This document shows positions 1 through 13,091 of a stretch of DNA of 64,000 nt, piece after piece. Both the position numbers and the translations under genes were made by a program. The notes under the pieces are model-generated. The model made no database searches. It had not been told where the DNA came from and was given only the letters and a program-made list of their open reading frames with translations. Within the stretch, counting starts at the first letter, position 1. Each line of letters opens with the position of its first letter. Source of the stretch: Apiotrichum sp. Y4204 (Eukaryota; Basidiomycota; Tremellomycetes; Trichosporonales; Trichosporonaceae). The stretch is from positions 88,459-152,458 of the forward strand of contig JAMYHL010000087.1 in the NCBI GenBank assembly GCA_025531455.1, given 5' to 3'.

Positions 1-146
1 ACGAGATGCGCGGCGGCGGCGGGCTGCGCGGCGACTGGGCGCTCGCGGCGCAGTACCTCGACAAGGTGGCGCTCAGCAATGCTACGCAGCGCGAGCGGGC
101 AGAGGAGCTCCTTCGTGAGCTGCGTGTCCGCGAGGCGAGGATGTAG
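1..146 (+). CDS. 3' end of an unidentified gene (C-terminal 47 residues)
   Basis: An open frame enters from the left edge (first full codon at position 3) and ends at a TAG at 144-146. The visible tail is charged and looks alpha-helical, with a GDWxxAAQYLDKVAL segment resembling the end of a TPR-type helical repeat and closing in ...RVREARM. The frame uses the GC-rich codons of its neighbours. It is too short to assign a family; the TPR suggestion is only an inference from helix pattern. Confidence 0.5.
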   Translation, partial: EMRGGGGLRGDWALAAQYLDKVALSNATQRERAEELLRELRVREARM

Positions 147-465
147 ATGTAATATATTGTGCTAGACGACATACATCATTGGTAGACGACATTGAGGACG
201 ACATTGCAGACAAGACGATGCAGCTTATGTCTGGATGGACTAGTGGTCGACAGTGTGGGTGGCAACTGGGTTGCCTGGATCGGCGATGGCCGATGGTGAC
301 GCACAATCTCGGGGTCGGCCCGGCCTCCGGCCCGATTCTGGGCCCTCCAGCTGTCTTGTTCTAAGCGAAGCACAAACACATGTGCACAAAAAAACATTGT
401 CCAGACTGCGCATATCTCGCTCATATAACCCCCAGGCCGGCCACATCCCTGCTCCCCATCACACC
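147..465. other. Intergenic region, promoter side of the SDR gene
   Basis: No gene is supported here. A TATA-like string (catataa, about 420-427) lies roughly 40 nt before the start codon at 466, and CCCCATCACACC immediately precedes the ATG. The short frames seen here are chance frames in GC-rich DNA. Confidence 0.5.
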
Positions 466-1400
<935 letters not shown>

Positions 1401-1465
1401 TATTGGTTCTAATCGAGCTCGAGCGCGCGGGTGCGAGGAAGATGAACGCTTCACTGGATACCTGG

Positions 1466-1512
1466 TACTGGAATGGGAATGGGAATCGAAACTGGAACTG
1501 GAATGGGAATGA
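1466..1512. repeat. GGAATG/GGAACT simple repeat
   Basis: A run of ggaatg, ggaatc and ggaact hexamer variants lies just downstream of the SDR stop codon. It is an imperfect microsatellite with no sign of coding use. Confidence 0.6.
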
Positions 1513-1810
1513 TGCCGGAGACCGGAGAATGTCGCCATCGCGCCACACCCCCGATCACATTGTTCGTCGCCATGTACGCGCTGGTTATAACCTCTAGCTC
1601 GACCCCGCATGGGCGGACTGCGTGGGCGCAGTCAGTGTCGGTAACCGCCGCTGGGTGTAGTGACAAGCACAACTGACATGGAGTTCGTATTGTAATTGCT
1701 CTGAAACTCACGCCCTTGCGCCCAACATCGCATTGTCCAGCGTTCTAGCGTAACCTACTCGTCCGTTGGAAGCACTGTTTGCTGCGCCTCCCGAGGGGCA
1801 CGAGTGTGGC

Positions 1811-1858
1811 GGGATCCAAAGATGCGGTACCAGCGGAATCCAGAGGTGCGGTACCAGG
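1811..1858. repeat. Two-copy 24-bp direct repeat
   Basis: Two adjacent copies share the cores GRATCCA and GTGCGGTACCAG (first copy at 1811, second at 1835). They differ at a few positions, so the duplication is not brand new. Function unknown. Confidence 0.6.
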
Positions 1859-3104
1859 GTCGCTAAGCTATGGCCCATCGCCCCGTTCCACTCGCACCCT
1901 TCTCGAGGGTGGTACATGACTCGATCGCACGAAGCGCAAGGCATGTAGCAAAGCGCTCACTAATCACTCACATCTGACTGGCCACCCAGTTAATTCCAGA
2001 GATACAAAGCACACCCCGCTTCCGCTCATGTCTCACGCATCTGTCGCTAACTCATTCTCCTATCTTTACCGCTAAGTGAAGAGTGAAGATCGGGCGATCG
2101 GACATGAAGCGCGACGCGCGCGATGGCCCCGAGATTGCTCTGGGGTCTTAGTGCCGACCTCCGTTCACAACAAATCAGTACTCTTTCGTCCGTCTCCAAG
2201 CGCCACTTCACCGTTCCAGGGCTCGCGCGAGGCCATCGCTATTGTACTATTGTCCAACTTTGACGCCTGGACACCTTGCTTGGGAAATACAACGAGGCGC
2301 GTCTGGTCGTGGCGGCAGGCACTGTGTGGATGCTGGAAGAGTGGACGAGTGGAAGAGTGGACGGCTGGGATCTGTGCGTATTCCCGAAGTCGCGGGCGTG
2401 ACTATTCCCGACGGGGACGGGGACGACGATCCCAACATCTCCCAGTATCCAGTTGTGGGATTCTGGGACGACCAAAAGTTGCGAATAGCGAAGTCGCGGA
2501 CCGACAACCTGCATAGAATAGGATGAGTAATGCCCCGAGAGACAGTGTAAATACCCTGCGCCTCTGTGCGCCGCAGCCATGGTTGTGCAACGCGCGACAT
2601 GCAACGCGCGACATGCCAGGTGAGCCTATGAACAATCAAATGGACGGAATGTCTCCCGTCTCGCACAAAGCGTTCCGGCATGGAATCAGCAAAATCTGCC
2701 TCGCAGTGCCCGCTGGGTCGCCCAACAGAGCCCTCGGACGTGCGCAGCGCGCCCAGAGCGATTACAGGGGCCCACCCCACCGTCAGCCGCAGACACCGGC
2801 ATTGAGGCACTCGCGCCCCTGCAGTGGTTCAGCGGCATCTCGCGATACTATTCCATATTCCATGCACTTTGTCATATCTCTCTTGCGCATGCATCGTGTA
2901 GCAGTCAGTGTCAGTGGCGAGGATGCGCGGTCCGGTCCGCGATCATGGTGGCTATGTTGCGTTTCAGTCCTCCAGCCAAAGCCCACTTCAAGTAGTTGCC
3001 GCCAAACTCGGCCGAGTCCGAGGTAGATAACCGCTCGGCCAACTCGCTCTCAACGAACCCAACCTTGCTTCATCTCTCACCACCACTACCCCGACGACCC
3101 GACC

Positions 3105-4572
3105 ATGGCCCTCATCTCCGCCAAGCCGTTCCGCCTCGCGCTCCTGCAGCTTGCCGGCCTGTCCGCGAACAAGGCGAACAACATTGCCGTCGCGCGCAAG
3201 GCCGTCGCCGCCGCCGCTGCGTCCACCCCCAAACCCGACCTCATCGTCCTCCCCGAGATCTGGAACTCGCCCTACGCCGTCACCGCATTCCGCGAGTACT
3301 CGGAGCGCGTGCCGCATGTCCGGGACGGCAGGGAGGTGGCCGGCGACGAGGGTGAGAGCGTCACTGCCCTACGGGAGATGGCGCGCGATGCGGGCGTGTG
3401 GCTCATTGGCGGTGAGTAGTGCGAGGCGAGAAAGTGACTCGACTCGAGTGGACGCGAAGCGCGGAGAGATGCCCGACAGACAGAGCTTCATGCAGTGTGC
3501 TTTGCGCTTTGTATTTTTGCTTGTGCTTGATTCCTGACGGCAGGCTCCATCCCCGAGATTGAGGGCGACACGGACAATATCTACAACACTCTTACCGCGT
3601 ACAACCCCGAGGGTGCGTCTTGGCGGAGAGAGCAGGACTGATCCCAGGTACTATGGTTGCAAAGCACCGTAAAGTACACTTGTTCGACATTGACATTCCC
3701 GGCCGCCAGACGTTCAAGGTGTGTATGATCACCGGCCGCAGCCACTCTGGCCGTCTTTCGTGCGATGCAATCCGCATGTCCTTGTGCCGCAGCCTCCAAA
3801 CTCCCTCCGCAATCCAATCTCCGGACTGACAACAGGAATCCGAGACGCTCTCCCCGGGCACATGGCTCACCTCTTTCGAGGCGCCGTTTGGCAAGATTGG
3901 TGTCGGTATCTGCTATGACATTGTGAGTGCGCTGTCGGACCTTCCAAGATACCAGCTCACCCCAGCGTTTCCCCGAGATGGCCATGATCGCCGCGCGCCA
4001 GGGTAGGTCCGAGCGAGCGGAGCGGAGCGTGGAGCTTGGAGCATGGAGCGCTCCATCGCGGCCTTGGGCCCGGACGCTCGCCGCTCCCTCCGCGACGCTC
4101 CACATACTCTGGGATCCGTGCTGACTGCAGGCTGTATCGCCATGATTTACCCGGCGGCGTTCAACACCACCACCGGCCCCATGCACTGGACTCTCCTCCA
4201 GCGCTCTCGGTGCGTGTTTTTCCACTATCCGCACTGACCCGCAGCGCCAACGACAACCAGATCTACGTCGCGATGTGCTCGCCATCGCGCCACCCGGATG
4301 CAGCGTACCAGGCCGTGAGTGGGAAACCGGCCGAGTCGGAAGGGACACGACTGACAGACAGTACGGCCACTCGATGGTTGTCAACCCCCTCGGCGACGTG
4401 ATCGCCGAGGCAGACGAGAAGGAGGCGATTGTGTACGCCGATATTGGTGCGTACTCTGCTCCACTGACTCCATCCACTCACATCAGACCCCGAGCTGCTC
4501 GCAACAACCCGCCGCAACTTGCCGGTCACGATCCAGCGGCGGTTCGACGTGTACCCCGATGTGGCCAAGTAG
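3105..4572 (+). CDS. NIT2: Omega-amidase / carbon-nitrogen hydrolase of the NIT2 type, 296 aa, 9 exons
   Basis: Nine exons (3105-3411, 3544-3612, 3648-3718, 3836-3922, 3966-4002, 4131-4209, 4245-4314, 4362-4446, 4487-4572) give 296 residues, the usual length of the family. The nitrilase-superfamily triad is visible: Glu51 in LPEIWNSPY, Lys in [12 protein letters not shown] and Cys in [12 protein letters not shown]. The segments [14 protein letters not shown] and [15 protein letters not shown] match omega-amidases. Family knowledge: human NIT2 and yeast NIT3 hydrolyse alpha-ketoglutaramate and alpha-ketosuccinamate to free the 2-oxoacid and ammonia. The assignment to this branch rather than to another nitrilase branch rests on those segments. 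The coding part is split by eight introns of about 35-130 nt, several containing CTGAC close to the acceptor. Confidence 0.93.
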
Positions 4573-5321
4573 AATGCGCCGCGACGCGATATCTCGGTTG
4601 TCTATGTCGTCTTGTACACGCAGGCTCGGTTCCGGGCGGGAGGGCATCATGTTGGATAGCCCGTTTGGATACCCCCAGATTCCAGATTCCCGACTCGAGA
4701 TCCGGTTCAAGTGGGAGAAAAGTGTACTGTAACTGCTACAGAAGGAAGAGAATTTGCATGCGCGGAAGCGAGGGGGTCACGGTGCGGTGCGCCGCCCCGT
4801 CGTTATCTCAATTTTCTTGCCCGTCTTGATCTTGGTCATCGTTTGGCGCAAGTATCAGTATGAGCATGCAGGTCAGTTGAAACAACGAACGATGTCCCTG
4901 TCACATCTGGAGTGGCCGGAGTGGCGAGCAGTCGTGTGGCGAGCGGACAGTGTGAATGAACGATGTGTGATGTGTGATGTGACGCCCAGGAGCACAGATT
5001 AGCGAGCTCGATCACCGACGATCATTGGCACGATGATCGGGAACATCCCGCCGATCACCATCTTCTAGGGGATCAGGGGTATCCGGGGCATCATGTTGAT
5101 TCTCGTGCCGCTGATCCGCTGATCAACGGCGATCCCTCTGACGATGAGACCACTTTCAGTGAACTGCGAGCTGTGTGAGCTGCGGAGACGTTGTTCCTGA
5201 CAACTGGCAATACTCATGCACATGCACTCAATCTAGATAACTAATACACACCGTATCCGGCTGATATGGAGATGCTGATAGTGATGATATGATCCGAATC
5301 CGATGGTGTCAAACTGAAGCC
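4573..5321. other. Convergent intergenic region with a GATC-rich block
   Basis: No gene is supported between the two stop codons. The stretch 5003-5140 contains eight GATC tetramers in about 140 bases, including one copy of TGATCCGCTGATC (5111-5123), a 13-mer that recurs at two other intergenic sites in the window. Confidence 0.5.
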
Positions 5322-8300
5322 CTAGTCGTGGTGGAGGGTATGGTGGCTGTGGTGGTCGGCGTCCACCGACTCGAGAAAGCTCTTGCTTCCGAACAACGTG
5401 CGCGCCGCGGCGAGCAGCTCGTCAATGCTGTTCACAATGTCGCCGAGCGCCTCGTTCTCCGCCATGCCGTACAGCACCGCGAGGTCGGCAGAGGCGGTCG
5501 CGCCAGCAGAGCGGTCTGTCCGCGGGGTGTCGTCCGCAAGCTCCCCGAGCTGACGGCGGCGGTTTTCACGGGCACGCAGCGTACGGACGCTGTGGGCGTG
5601 TTCATCCGTCGCCTCCATTACTTCGCCGAGAGGGACGCGCGGGGAAGGGAGGAGCTGCGGGAGAGGGGAGCGGGAGCGGAAAGCTTGTCCGCACGCCCAG
5701 ATGTTGACTAGTACTGCTGAGACGAATTCGCGGCGGATAGGCAGGACGTCGAGGACGGTCGCTTGCCGCGGGAGGGAGAAGCGCAGAACGCGTACCTCCG
5801 TAAATGTCTCGATTAGGCGTTCGGTCGTGTCGATGATCTCCGAGTAGAGCCGGATCGGGCGCGGGAGGAGGGAGATTTCCTGTTTCTGAATGTCGACGAG
5901 CATGCGGCTGCGCTCGATGTGCCGCCGCACCGAGGACTCTATTTTGGAGTATTGTTTGCTGTTTGCGCGGTATACGGGTGATGGACGCAGGAGGTCGCGG
6001 CTCATGCGGAGGTCTGCGTCAGTCCAGTTCAAGCTTGGTGGCACTCACAGTACTCAGTGATCTGATCCATAATGTCGGCGACGGCGACAAAGTACCGCAC
6101 GCGCGCGTGGATCGGCCACACCCACATGCCGATGAGCACGGCCGCTGCGATACCAATGACAATCATCACGAAACGCACCCACGCAATCGTGAACTGCGAC
6201 TTGCCCTCCGTCAGGCCGAGGTACTGGAGGAACACGATCGGGCCGAGAGTGACACCCCTGCTGTCAGCGCCATTCTTTTCATATACCCACGAAACAATGG
6301 CCATGGGCGCGACTTCAGTAAACAGGATAGCGTACGAGATGGGCACCTGTGCAGCGGTGCACAGCGCCACGAGGCCGTACGGGTTTGCACCTGCGATTTT
6401 TGTGAACTAGGGTGAGCCACCACAAAATGAACTGCTGGACCCACAATAAATCCCACGAGAGCGCCGATGAATGTCCCGCACATTCGGTAGAAACCGACAC
6501 GCAGCGTCGCGCCAGTCGTCACCTCCAGGACGTACATGAACGAGTTAACCATCCACGCGCCACGCCATAGGTCATACCACACCCGGCCAGGATTGCCGGG
6601 AGGCAGAAAGGCCGGGAGGGAGAGGAGACTGATGCCGACAGTCTGCTTGAGTGCAAAATGGACGTGACGGGAATGCTTAAGGCTATGCAACGCGTGAGAC
6701 ACAATCACGCGACCGAGTACCATCCCGCTGCGGTCCCAGACGGAGCGCCAGGCGACGACGAAGCGGTCGCCAAAGCTCTTGGCGGAGCTCATCCGGGGCC
6801 GCGCCTTGCTCGTCTCGCGCGACTCGCGAAGTAGCGCATTCACGTAGTCCAGGTCCTCGCCGTCATTGTACCTATCCGCCTCGTCATCGCCAGTGCCAGT
6901 GAGCACCTCGCGGTCGACTGCATGTCAGTTCATTGCTAACTTGGTAACTGACTTGAAGGAAGGGGCGTGTCGCTCTTCATCGGCGTCCACGGCCAGCTGA
7001 TAGCGGGTAGAAACCAACGCTTCGGCTTCTGGCTGGTCTGGAGTTTTGCCGCGTAGTCGAGCAGCATGCGCGTGTCCCGCGCCAAATCCAGGAGGGCTAT
7101 CATGAAGAAAGCGATGCGGAAGCGGTCCTCGTCGTCAAGCCAGTCTGCCTCAATTTGATCCGCAAACGTCACACGGATGTCTGTCGGACTCGGCGGCGGG
7201 TCCTCATGGTCTAGGATACCGCTCAGCCGTTTCTGGAGGTCGACGACAGCGCGATTGAGCTGCGACTTGAGCTCGGGAATAGGTGGGGACGGGTGGCCGT
7301 TGCGCCAGTGCCAGTCGCATGCCTCTGTGAGGAGAGCCGATGCGCCCTGGAACGCAGCGATGATGGCGTCGGTGAGGTTCGAGCAGGTGGCGGAAAGCTT
7401 GGAGAGCGCCGCGGACTCGTGTGGCCCGCCACCCGACGTATGCCGGGACGATTGGTGGCTGTGAGTCGCGACTTTGGACAGTTCATGGACGAGCCGAGTG
7501 GGTGAAAGGCTCGTGTCCCGGTGATGGTGGCGAGGGCGGGTGGGCGTACTGCTGCTGTCCCCCAAGTCGAAGGCTGAGCGCACGCTCATCCGGCTAGAAC
7601 TCGTGCTGAGGCGCGATCCACTCCTGGTATGGCGCATCGAACGCACGGGGCTGTGTGTGCGGCTGAGGTGGTGACTGACAACGGGGGATATGGGGGACGC
7701 GTGCGCGCGTTCTAGGGCGTTGCGGATCCGGTCTCCGGGAACATGGCCGGTGGGCATGAGGAGGGCGTTGCGCTGCAGTTTGGCGAATATGCGCGTGATG
7801 GGCTTGAGCGATGAGGGCGGGTGGTGCGCGTGCACAATGTCGAGCGAGTAGGCCGTGTACGCGTGGCGCATCGCCGTGATCTCGGAGCGGAGCTGGCGCG
7901 CGAGCGTCTCCTGTCGTGTGCGTTCTGAGGGGCGCTGCTCCTCCAGCTCCTTGCCCGCCGAGCCCGCAGTCAGAGTCAGCTCGTCCTGCTCCCGCTCGTT
8001 ATTCCTGTTCTCGTCGGTATCCGGCTCGCAGCCCTCAAAGATCATGTGGAGCGAGGTGGGGATCAGCTCGCACATCGTGTCCACCGCCGACGAGATGTGG
8101 ATTCCAAGCTTCGGTGCGGAAGAGTGTTCGGAGCAGAGCACGCCAGAAGCTGTCGCAAAGATGTATGCGAAGAGCGTCACAAAGAACTGGTCCAGAAACA
8201 GTCGTGCTTTATACTGCTGTTAGCTGAAACAATCGCGATGCCAGCTACCTTTGTGATGTCCTGCTCCGAGGTGAGAAGGAAGATAGGGTAGAACATCGCG

Positions 8301-8882
8301 GCGCGGCACGCGACGTTAAGCCGTGGTGCGTAGCTGCGCAGAAAACCACCTGGTGTGAGTTCTATTTTTCAGATGAGCACGTACCGCCCAGCGAGAGCAC
8401 CGCGAGGCCGAGCCCAAGAATAAGACGCGGAACAGGCGTGTCTGCACCGTAATGTCCTCCGCACCATGCCGCTATTGCAAGAGCAATGGTCGCCCACGCC
8501 AGGCCCGCAACTGCGCCCATAAAGTCGATCGCTGCAGAGATTAGTACCCAGTGTTGCGATAGCGTTCCGCCCGGTGCTCTTGTGCTCACTGTTGTTCTCC
8601 ACGATCGTGCTGATCCGGCCCTTTGGAAAGTAAAACAAAATGACCGAGGTATTAACCAAAAACGCATACCTGGCGTGAGCAAGTACATACCGCGGCGACT
8701 TACTCTCCCGCGAGGTTGCTGAGCGGGCGCACGACGATAAAAATATAGCTCAGGAAGCCGGCGAGGACCGGGGCGAGGAGCTCGCGGACGATATGGGCCC
8801 ATGGCGGGAGGCGCGCGCTGAGCGGAAGAACGCGTCGTCGGGCTGCAGGCGGGTATCCCGCCGGGGCCGCGGGTGGCGGCAT
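5322..8882 (-). CDS. BRE4-like / fusaric-acid-resistance-type membrane transporter, 1097 aa, 8 exons
   Basis: Reading right to left, exons 8882-8704, 8669-8590, 8531-8385, 8349-8249, 8216-6953, 6917-6445, 6406-6049 and 6013-5322 give 1097 residues. Two hydrophobic blocks are separated by a long hydrophilic middle. The first begins at PWAHIVRELLAPVLAGFLSYIF (about residue 30); the second includes SLPAFLPPGNPGRVWYDLWRGAWM and the helix VRFVMIVIGIAAAVLIGMWVWP. This two-block layout matches fungal proteins with the 'ER transporter 6TM N-terminal' and 'DUF2421' domains (S. cerevisiae/S. pombe brefeldin A sensitivity proteins), related to the aromatic acid exporter and fusaric acid resistance families. 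It probably sits in an internal or plasma membrane; substrate unknown. The in-frame stretch VYEKNGADSR near 6270-6295 looks intron-like but must be coding for the frame to hold. Confidence 0.85.
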
Positions 8883-9850
8883 TATCTGGTGGGGTGAAAT
8901 GTCAGATGGTGAGTCTGATGTGGAATGTCAGATCAGATATGAGGAGTCAGAAGTTTGGAGACGGAGGTCGGACGAGCATCATGATGTCGATGGCGGGGGA
9001 GGTGAGCGTAGGTTTGTTGATTTTGGACAGAGGATCCAAGGGTGGATTAAGTGGATTACGAGAGGCTCACGTGGGCTGATTGTCGACGAGTGCTACTTAT
9101 AGAGCAAAAGGGAGCAAGGCGTAGACAGAGATAGGGGACATCGAGCAATGAGTTGTGGATCATTTCCAGCTGCCCATGAGTGATACGATGGATTGAGATT
9201 AAGGCCTTTTTATCTTATCGAGATGGGAGGAGGCCAGACAGTCCGCATCGGGCGCCAAAAGGATGGATGGATGGAAACGAGCGAGTGACTCACCAGCCAC
9301 GGCCCGTTACATATCCGCTCCATCCCTGCGCGGTCTGTGCCAGCTCATTGCCTGGATGTATCCTTATCTAGACTATACTCGCAGCTGTTCTCTATGCATT
9401 GCATCCGTGCGATTGCATCGTGTAGACCCCACCCATCGTGCACGGCCGACACGGAACATCGGACTGATCAACTGATGGGGTCGCATGCATCCCGCGTGGA
9501 TCACCGTTGCCGTGTTATACCGCCGGCAATCTGTCACCCCGGCGATATGGGGCGCATGACTCCAGGGTGCGGGGAATTCCGGGCCGGCGGCAGAGACGGG
9601 CCGGGCGGAGAGCGGGGCGAGATGTTGATGCACGCATGTGCTGCGAGCTGCGAACGGTGCGAGGAGAGGTGGTCATGACAACACGGCACTGACGACACTG
9701 GCCTGTGGGGTTCATGTGGTGCAGCCCTCCCCCCTTCCAGCTTCCAACCCATCAAAGACGGGCTAGTCGAAGGGGATAGAATAAATAAATACCACAACGG
9801 AGATTACACCACTCTTTCCTCCCACTCACTTTTCCCACATCATCCACACA
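8883..9850. other. Divergent promoter region between the membrane protein and alcohol dehydrogenase genes
   Basis: The region separates two head-to-head start codons. No coding frame is convincing. It contains GGATGGATGGA and similar short repeats and, near the right end, the A/T-rich element listed separately. Confidence 0.5.
9774..9793 (+). promoter_or_regulatory. Probable TATA-type element of the alcohol dehydrogenase gene
   Basis: The A/T-rich string around gaataaataaatacc is the only such tract in this GC-rich stretch and lies 58-77 nt upstream of the ATG at 9851. The position suits a TATA element, but the transcription start is not known. Confidence 0.35.
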
Positions 9851-11088
9851 ATGTCCGCACCGAAGAACAACAAGGCTACGGGGTACGCCGTCACGGACCC
9901 GAAGGACTACCTGAACTTCCAGCTGAAGAGTTACGAGCTCGAGCCGCTCGCCGACGACCGTATCACGGTGGCTGTCGAGTGCTGCGGCGTGTGTGGTAGC
10001 GACCACCACACGATTTCGGGCGGCTGGGGGCCCTGGGAGACCGAGTTTGTCGTTACGGGCCACGAGGTCGTCGGCCGCGTCGTCGAGGTCGGCAAGAATG
10101 TCAAGAGCGTCAAGGTTGGCCAGCGCGTCGGCGTCGGCGCCCAGGTTGGCAGCTGTGGCGAGTGCCGCTGGTGCAAGAATGACAATGGTGAGTGCGACGA
10201 GTGGAGCGAGCGGCAATGCAATGGGTTCGAGGAGGGATGGACTCTGGATGCTTCTCTTGTTGCCTTATAAACACCCTCCAATTCCCCCCCCCCCCATGAA
10301 CATCCACTGATGTCAGAAAACTACTGCCCGGCCGCCGTGCACGGCTACAACACGCACTGGCCGGACAAGAGCGAGCACCAGGGCGGGTACTCTACGCACA
10401 TCCGCGCGCAGGAGATGTTCGTCTTCCCGATCCCCGAGTCGATCCCGTCCGAGGATGCGGCGTCGATGCTGTGCGGCGGCCTGACCGTCTTCTCGCCGCT
10501 TGTCCGCAACGGCATCGGCAAGGGGTCCAAGGTCGGCGTGGTCGGACTCGGCGGACTGGGCCACTATGCTGTTCTCTTTGCTGTCGCCCTCGGTGCGGAA
10601 GTCACCGTCCTCTCGCGCTCGGACGCCAAGAAGGAGGACGCATTGGCCATGGGCGCCAAGCACTTTGTTGCCACGACCCCCGGATTCGAAAAGGACCTGT
10701 TCCGCGCCTTTGACGTGATCATCTGCACGTCGAGCAGCTCCAAGCTCCCGATCGACGAGCTGCTTACCTGCGTCGACGTCGGCAAGCGCCTCGTCTTTGT
10801 CGGCCTCCCCGAGGAGGGCCTCGCGAACATTACGAGCCAAAGCCTCATGGTTGGTGGGACGAGCATCGGCTCGGGCCATATCGGGTGCCGCACCGAGGCG
10901 CTGCGCATGCTCGATATCGCCGCCGAGCAAAAGGTCAAGCCGTGGATCAACGTCATTCCCATGAAGGACGCCGCCAAGGCCATCAAGGCCATCGAGGACT
11001 CGAGCGTGCGCTACCGCACCATTCTTGTGAGTGTTGAGTGGATAATGTCGCTGACGAGCAGACGCAGGACATTGAGCCTGTCAAGTAA
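9851..11088 (+). CDS. Zinc-dependent NADP(H) alcohol dehydrogenase (cinnamyl-alcohol dehydrogenase/Adh6 type), 357 aa, 3 exons
   Basis: Exons 9851-10187, 10317-11026 and 11062-11088 give 357 residues, the normal medium-chain dehydrogenase size. Catalytic zinc ligands are visible in CGVCGSDHHT and TGHEVVGRV; four cysteines of the structural zinc site occur in CGECRWC and NYC, the latter completed across the first intron. The cofactor motif is GLGGLGHYAV, followed by VTVLSRSDAKK, where a Ser at the end of the second strand favours NADP(H). Yeast ADH6/ADH7 and plant cinnamyl alcohol dehydrogenases share this layout and reduce a broad range of aldehydes. Cytosolic; the last exon encodes only eight residues. 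Gene context gives no pathway clue. Confidence 0.92.
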
Positions 11089-11357
11089 GGGGTGGAGAAA
11101 AGGGGATGGTGCGGGGATAGCTTGTCTGAGAATGCACATTATATAGGTCGGCAGCTTTAGCAAAGACGACCTCACCGGTCGGCGAAGAGGGTCCACATGT
11201 CTTTCTGCTTGCAGTTACTGATAGGGGACACCATCATATTTACATGGGCTGCCCTGCTCGCTCGTGATCTCATGTAACACCTCAGTAAATCCTGATGCGG
11301 GCCGTAAGCCCAGCCCATGGGTCCATCACAACAATACAGAACACTACATCTAATACA

Positions 11358-12433
11358 CTACTTCTTCTTCTTGATGCCGAGGATCTTCTGCATGTCGTTA
11401 CGCTTTCGCTTCGCCGCCGCAGGCGGCGGCATCGCGGGCGCGGGCGCAGTGAGGCCCTTGGCAGCAAGCAGCGAGTCGACAGTCGGCTCTCCAGCAGCCA
11501 GCGGCGCCGTGCGCTTGACGGTAATTTTCCTTTCTGCTCCCTCTGCCTCTTCGTCATCAGCCACGGCGGCCTTGGGCTTGGGCGGCGCGATTTTCGCAAA
11601 GTACTGCGCGACGAGCTCGTCGTCCTCTGCGTCCTCGGCAGCGCGGCGCTCCTCGGCCTCTTTATCCTCCTTCTCGGCATGCAGGGCGGCGAGGAGCGCG
11701 GTCGGGTCGTCGGCGATTTTCGAGGTTTCCACCCGAGCATTCCGCTGCCTCAGCCCCGAAAGCTGGTCCATGACCTCCATCTCGTGCCGCGCGGCCTCCT
11801 GGCTCCGTTCCAGGTCGGCCATTGCGTCGCGCTCGCGCCGCGCTTCCCGGTCGTTCCCCTCAGAATCGTACTCCTCATCGTCATCCGCCCCGGGAAGCTG
11901 GCCCAGCTTGCCTGTCGGGTCGTTCTCCTTCCAGTTGTCAAAGTTGCGCGTGGCGCCGTGCTCGGGAACGAAATCGCCATTCTTCGGGTCCGTCTTGAAC
12001 GTGATTTCCGAGGAACACACTGGGCATTTCTGCGTATTAGTCAACAGACTCTGGAGGGAGATTTGCAGATGCACAGCACAAGTCAACCATCTGCAGTGAC
12101 ACACTCACAATGTAGAAGCGGAACACCTTGATGCCCAGGTACTCTCCTCCGACGTCCGTCTCCTTGCGCGCATTGAACTTTTTCCCGCGATCTAAAATGT
12201 CAGCTTCAACCCCAAATGCACCATCTCTATTTGCCTCTACTCACAGATGTACTCTCCGCATTTCACACAGCGCATAGAGTACGGCGCCATGAGACGCACA
12301 GTCATCTGCGTGTTCTTGTTGATCCCCTTCCGGCGCTTGATCTTGGACGGATCAAAGTCCGGGGGATAGCTGCCGTCAGCACTGTAAGGTAAGAAGACAC
12401 GTACTATTTCTGGAGCACCTTGCGTTCGGACAT
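11358..12433 (-). CDS. YJU2: Pre-mRNA splicing factor YJU2/CWC16 (CCDC94 family), 302 aa, 4 exons
   Basis: Exons 12433-12405, 12369-12245, 12191-12109 and 12029-11358 give 302 residues. The N-terminus [20 protein letters not shown] and the following [26 protein letters not shown] are diagnostic of the YJU2/CWC16 family. A two-CxxC zinc site is formed by RCVKCG and KCPVCSSEI, the halves lying on different exons. The distal half is charged and helical and ends in a lysine-rich [17 protein letters not shown] tail that is likely a nuclear localisation signal. In yeast, Yju2 joins the Prp19-associated spliceosome after Prp2 and promotes the first catalytic step near the branch site. It fits a genome with many small introns. 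Start chosen because all family members begin with this MSERK-like peptide. Confidence 0.95.
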
Positions 12434-13091
12434 TTTGGCTGGGGTTTCGGGGGGAGAGAGTGGATGATGAAGCAGAGGTTGATGTCGGCGGCGAGATGAA
12501 TGTTGGCGACGAGGGGATGGAGTTCTGGGTGGCTGTGTGCCGGGTGGCAAAGTGGATTTTTACTCCCGCAGTGGAACCCCCAGGACCCATGAACCATAAT
12601 ACATCTTCATCGCCACACCGTCTCCAGTAAGACTCGGTGTTGCACTCAATGATCCACAGCATACAGAGCTTGCAGAGACCATGTCCTAATGCAGTAGATA
12701 CGCACGAGGGCTGACGAAAGTTTCCCCCCAGCGTGGCCACAGCGCCACGGCTGTCAGCTGTCAGGAGTGTCGACTGTCGGGATCTCCCTCCTGCCACTTT
12801 GCGTACAACTACTCGTGTCAAGCATGTCGGAGCTCGGAGACCCCATTTCGAGCCACTTCACATCGACAGCTCCCTGTGTAGATCACAGACAAGGAGCATT
12901 TCGTGGCTCTCATTCCGCTAACTTGCCAACGCTCACCTGCTGACCGTTAATAACTGATCTCAAGTTTTTGGCGGTCTGCCCAACAGGACTCTCCTCTGAC
13001 GTTCACTGACTGCCACTGCAACACCTTTCATTCTCACTTATGGTCCTTACTGCATCTAACCTTCCCAATCAGCTACCCATTACATCGTACT
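12434..13091. other. Intergenic region upstream of YJU2 and downstream of the aldehyde dehydrogenase gene
   Basis: Contains the promoter of YJU2 at its left end. I see no gene, repeat or RNA in it. Confidence 0.5.

Larger units (their letters stand above)
1401..3104. other. Intergenic region, 1.7 kb, no supported gene
   Basis: Several frames of 60-190 codons occur on both strands but none carries a recognisable domain, signal or plausible intron pattern. The stretch holds a GGAATG-rich simple repeat (about 1466-1512) and a two-copy 24-bp repeat (1811-1858). The last 100 bases before 3105 are CT-rich, as in the leaders of other genes here. Confidence 0.5.

Noticed and set aside
2247..2810. 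187-codon minus-strand frame
   Set aside because: No domain, no coherent hydrophobic pattern and no splice signals that extend it; treated as chance.
6267..6295. Apparent 29-nt intron (GTATAT...CAG) in the large membrane protein gene
   Set aside because: Removing it breaks the frame; with it kept, all eight exons sum to a multiple of three.
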